Made by a program: the position numbers and the translations under genes. Shown piece by piece: positions 42,248-42,385 of a DNA stretch of 42,385 nucleotides. The DNA is from Alphaproteobacteria bacterium (GTDB lineage Bacteria > Pseudomonadota > Alphaproteobacteria > UBA8366). Within the stretch, counting starts at the first letter, position 1. Every line of letters begins with the position of its first letter. The notes under the pieces are model-generated. The model saw nothing but the letters and a program-made list of their open reading frames with translations, was not told where the DNA came from and searched no databases. Where the stretch lies: contig JASLSL010000203.1 in the NCBI GenBank assembly GCA_030743445.1, positions 1 to 42,385 on the forward strand, read 5' to 3'.

Positions 42248-42385
42248 TCACTCGCCGCGGAGCACCCGTCCCGCAACCGCGTCGAGCTTCGCCAGCAGCG
42301 CCGGATCGCGCTTCTCGGGCGCGGTGATCAGCGCCGCGTCGAGCGCCGTGTGGCAGCCCGCCCCGCAGCTCGCCCGGCGCCCCGC
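42248..42385 (-). CDS. C-terminal end of an unidentified minus-strand gene (5' part outside window)
   Basis: The minus frame is open from the window edge to TGA at 42250-42248 (45 codons). It has a Cys-Gly-Ala-Gly-Cys-His motif, then TALDAALITAPEKRDPALL and AKLDAVAGRVLRGE at the end. The codon bias (G/C third bases) fits coding DNA. The Cys-x3-Cys-His motif could bind metal but is not a standard CxxCH haem site. I do not recognise the family. GC-rich random frames can also look open, so this is tentative. Confidence 0.45.
   Translation of the reverse strand, partial: AGRRASCGAGCHTALDAALITAPEKRDPALLAKLDAVAGRVLRGE

Overview
The window is GC-rich, densely coding DNA that looks like the chromosome of a Gram-negative alphaproteobacterium, most likely a Rhodospirillales-type lineage. 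I base this on gene families and conserved neighbourhoods (uvrC-pgsA-moaDE; ilvE divergent from a MarR / OmpR-type regulator / sensor kinase set; proC-ybjN; lgt-midA-pgeF; prs-rplY-pth-ychF; a DUF4169 protein). The heptose epimerase and lipoproteins point to an LPS-bearing outer membrane. No tRNA, rRNA, CRISPR array, prophage or intact transposase gene was seen.

Layout. 1-312: 3' end of a short-chain dehydrogenase. 313-722: a non-coding stretch with a very AT-rich core and an inverted pair of DnaA-box-like sites. 723-11295 (+): uvrC, pgsA, the molybdenum-cofactor genes mobB-moeA-moaD-moaE, a DUF4169 protein, an iron-containing alcohol dehydrogenase and a 1354-residue protein made of two fused TPR/O-GlcNAc-transferase-like units. 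11296-11472: a palindromic repeat element. 11473-12327 (-): universal stress protein. 12436-17431 (+): EamA transporter, DehI-type dehalogenase, SulP anion transporter and M20 amidohydrolase. 17447-22390 (-): a signalling operon with a five-PAS histidine kinase, a single-domain receiver and a REC-GGDEF-EAL protein. 22615-22962 (+): RidA.

22970-26074 (-): ilvE, a metallophosphoesterase and a GrdB/PrdB-type protein whose frame is interrupted by one in-frame TGA (23765-23767). That TGA sits in a U-x-x-C context and is followed by a hairpin fitting the bacterial SECIS rules, so the two apparent ORFs are best read as one selenoprotein. 26241-28844 (+): MarR regulator, OmpR-type response regulator and sensor kinase. 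28986-32098 (-): tRNA-binding-domain protein, TetR/COQ9-like protein, proC, YbjN protein and UbiK-like protein. 32241-36971 (+): hldD, lgt, midA, pgeF, a possible 24-residue membrane peptide and a lipoprotein. 37101-41983 (+): prs, rplY with an acidic repeat tail, pth, ychF, a dienelactone hydrolase and a rhodanese. 41984-42385: nested palindromic repeats and the end of an unidentified minus-strand gene.

Most of the window is housekeeping: DNA repair, phospholipid and lipoprotein synthesis, Moco, proline, PRPP and translation quality control. The points most worth following up are the TGA-interrupted selenoprotein with its SECIS-like hairpin and own promoter, the tandem OGT fusion, the FixL-like PAS in the kinase feeding a c-di-GMP enzyme, the AT-rich DnaA-box region, the NrdR-like paired boxes before ybjN, and the nested repeats at the right end.
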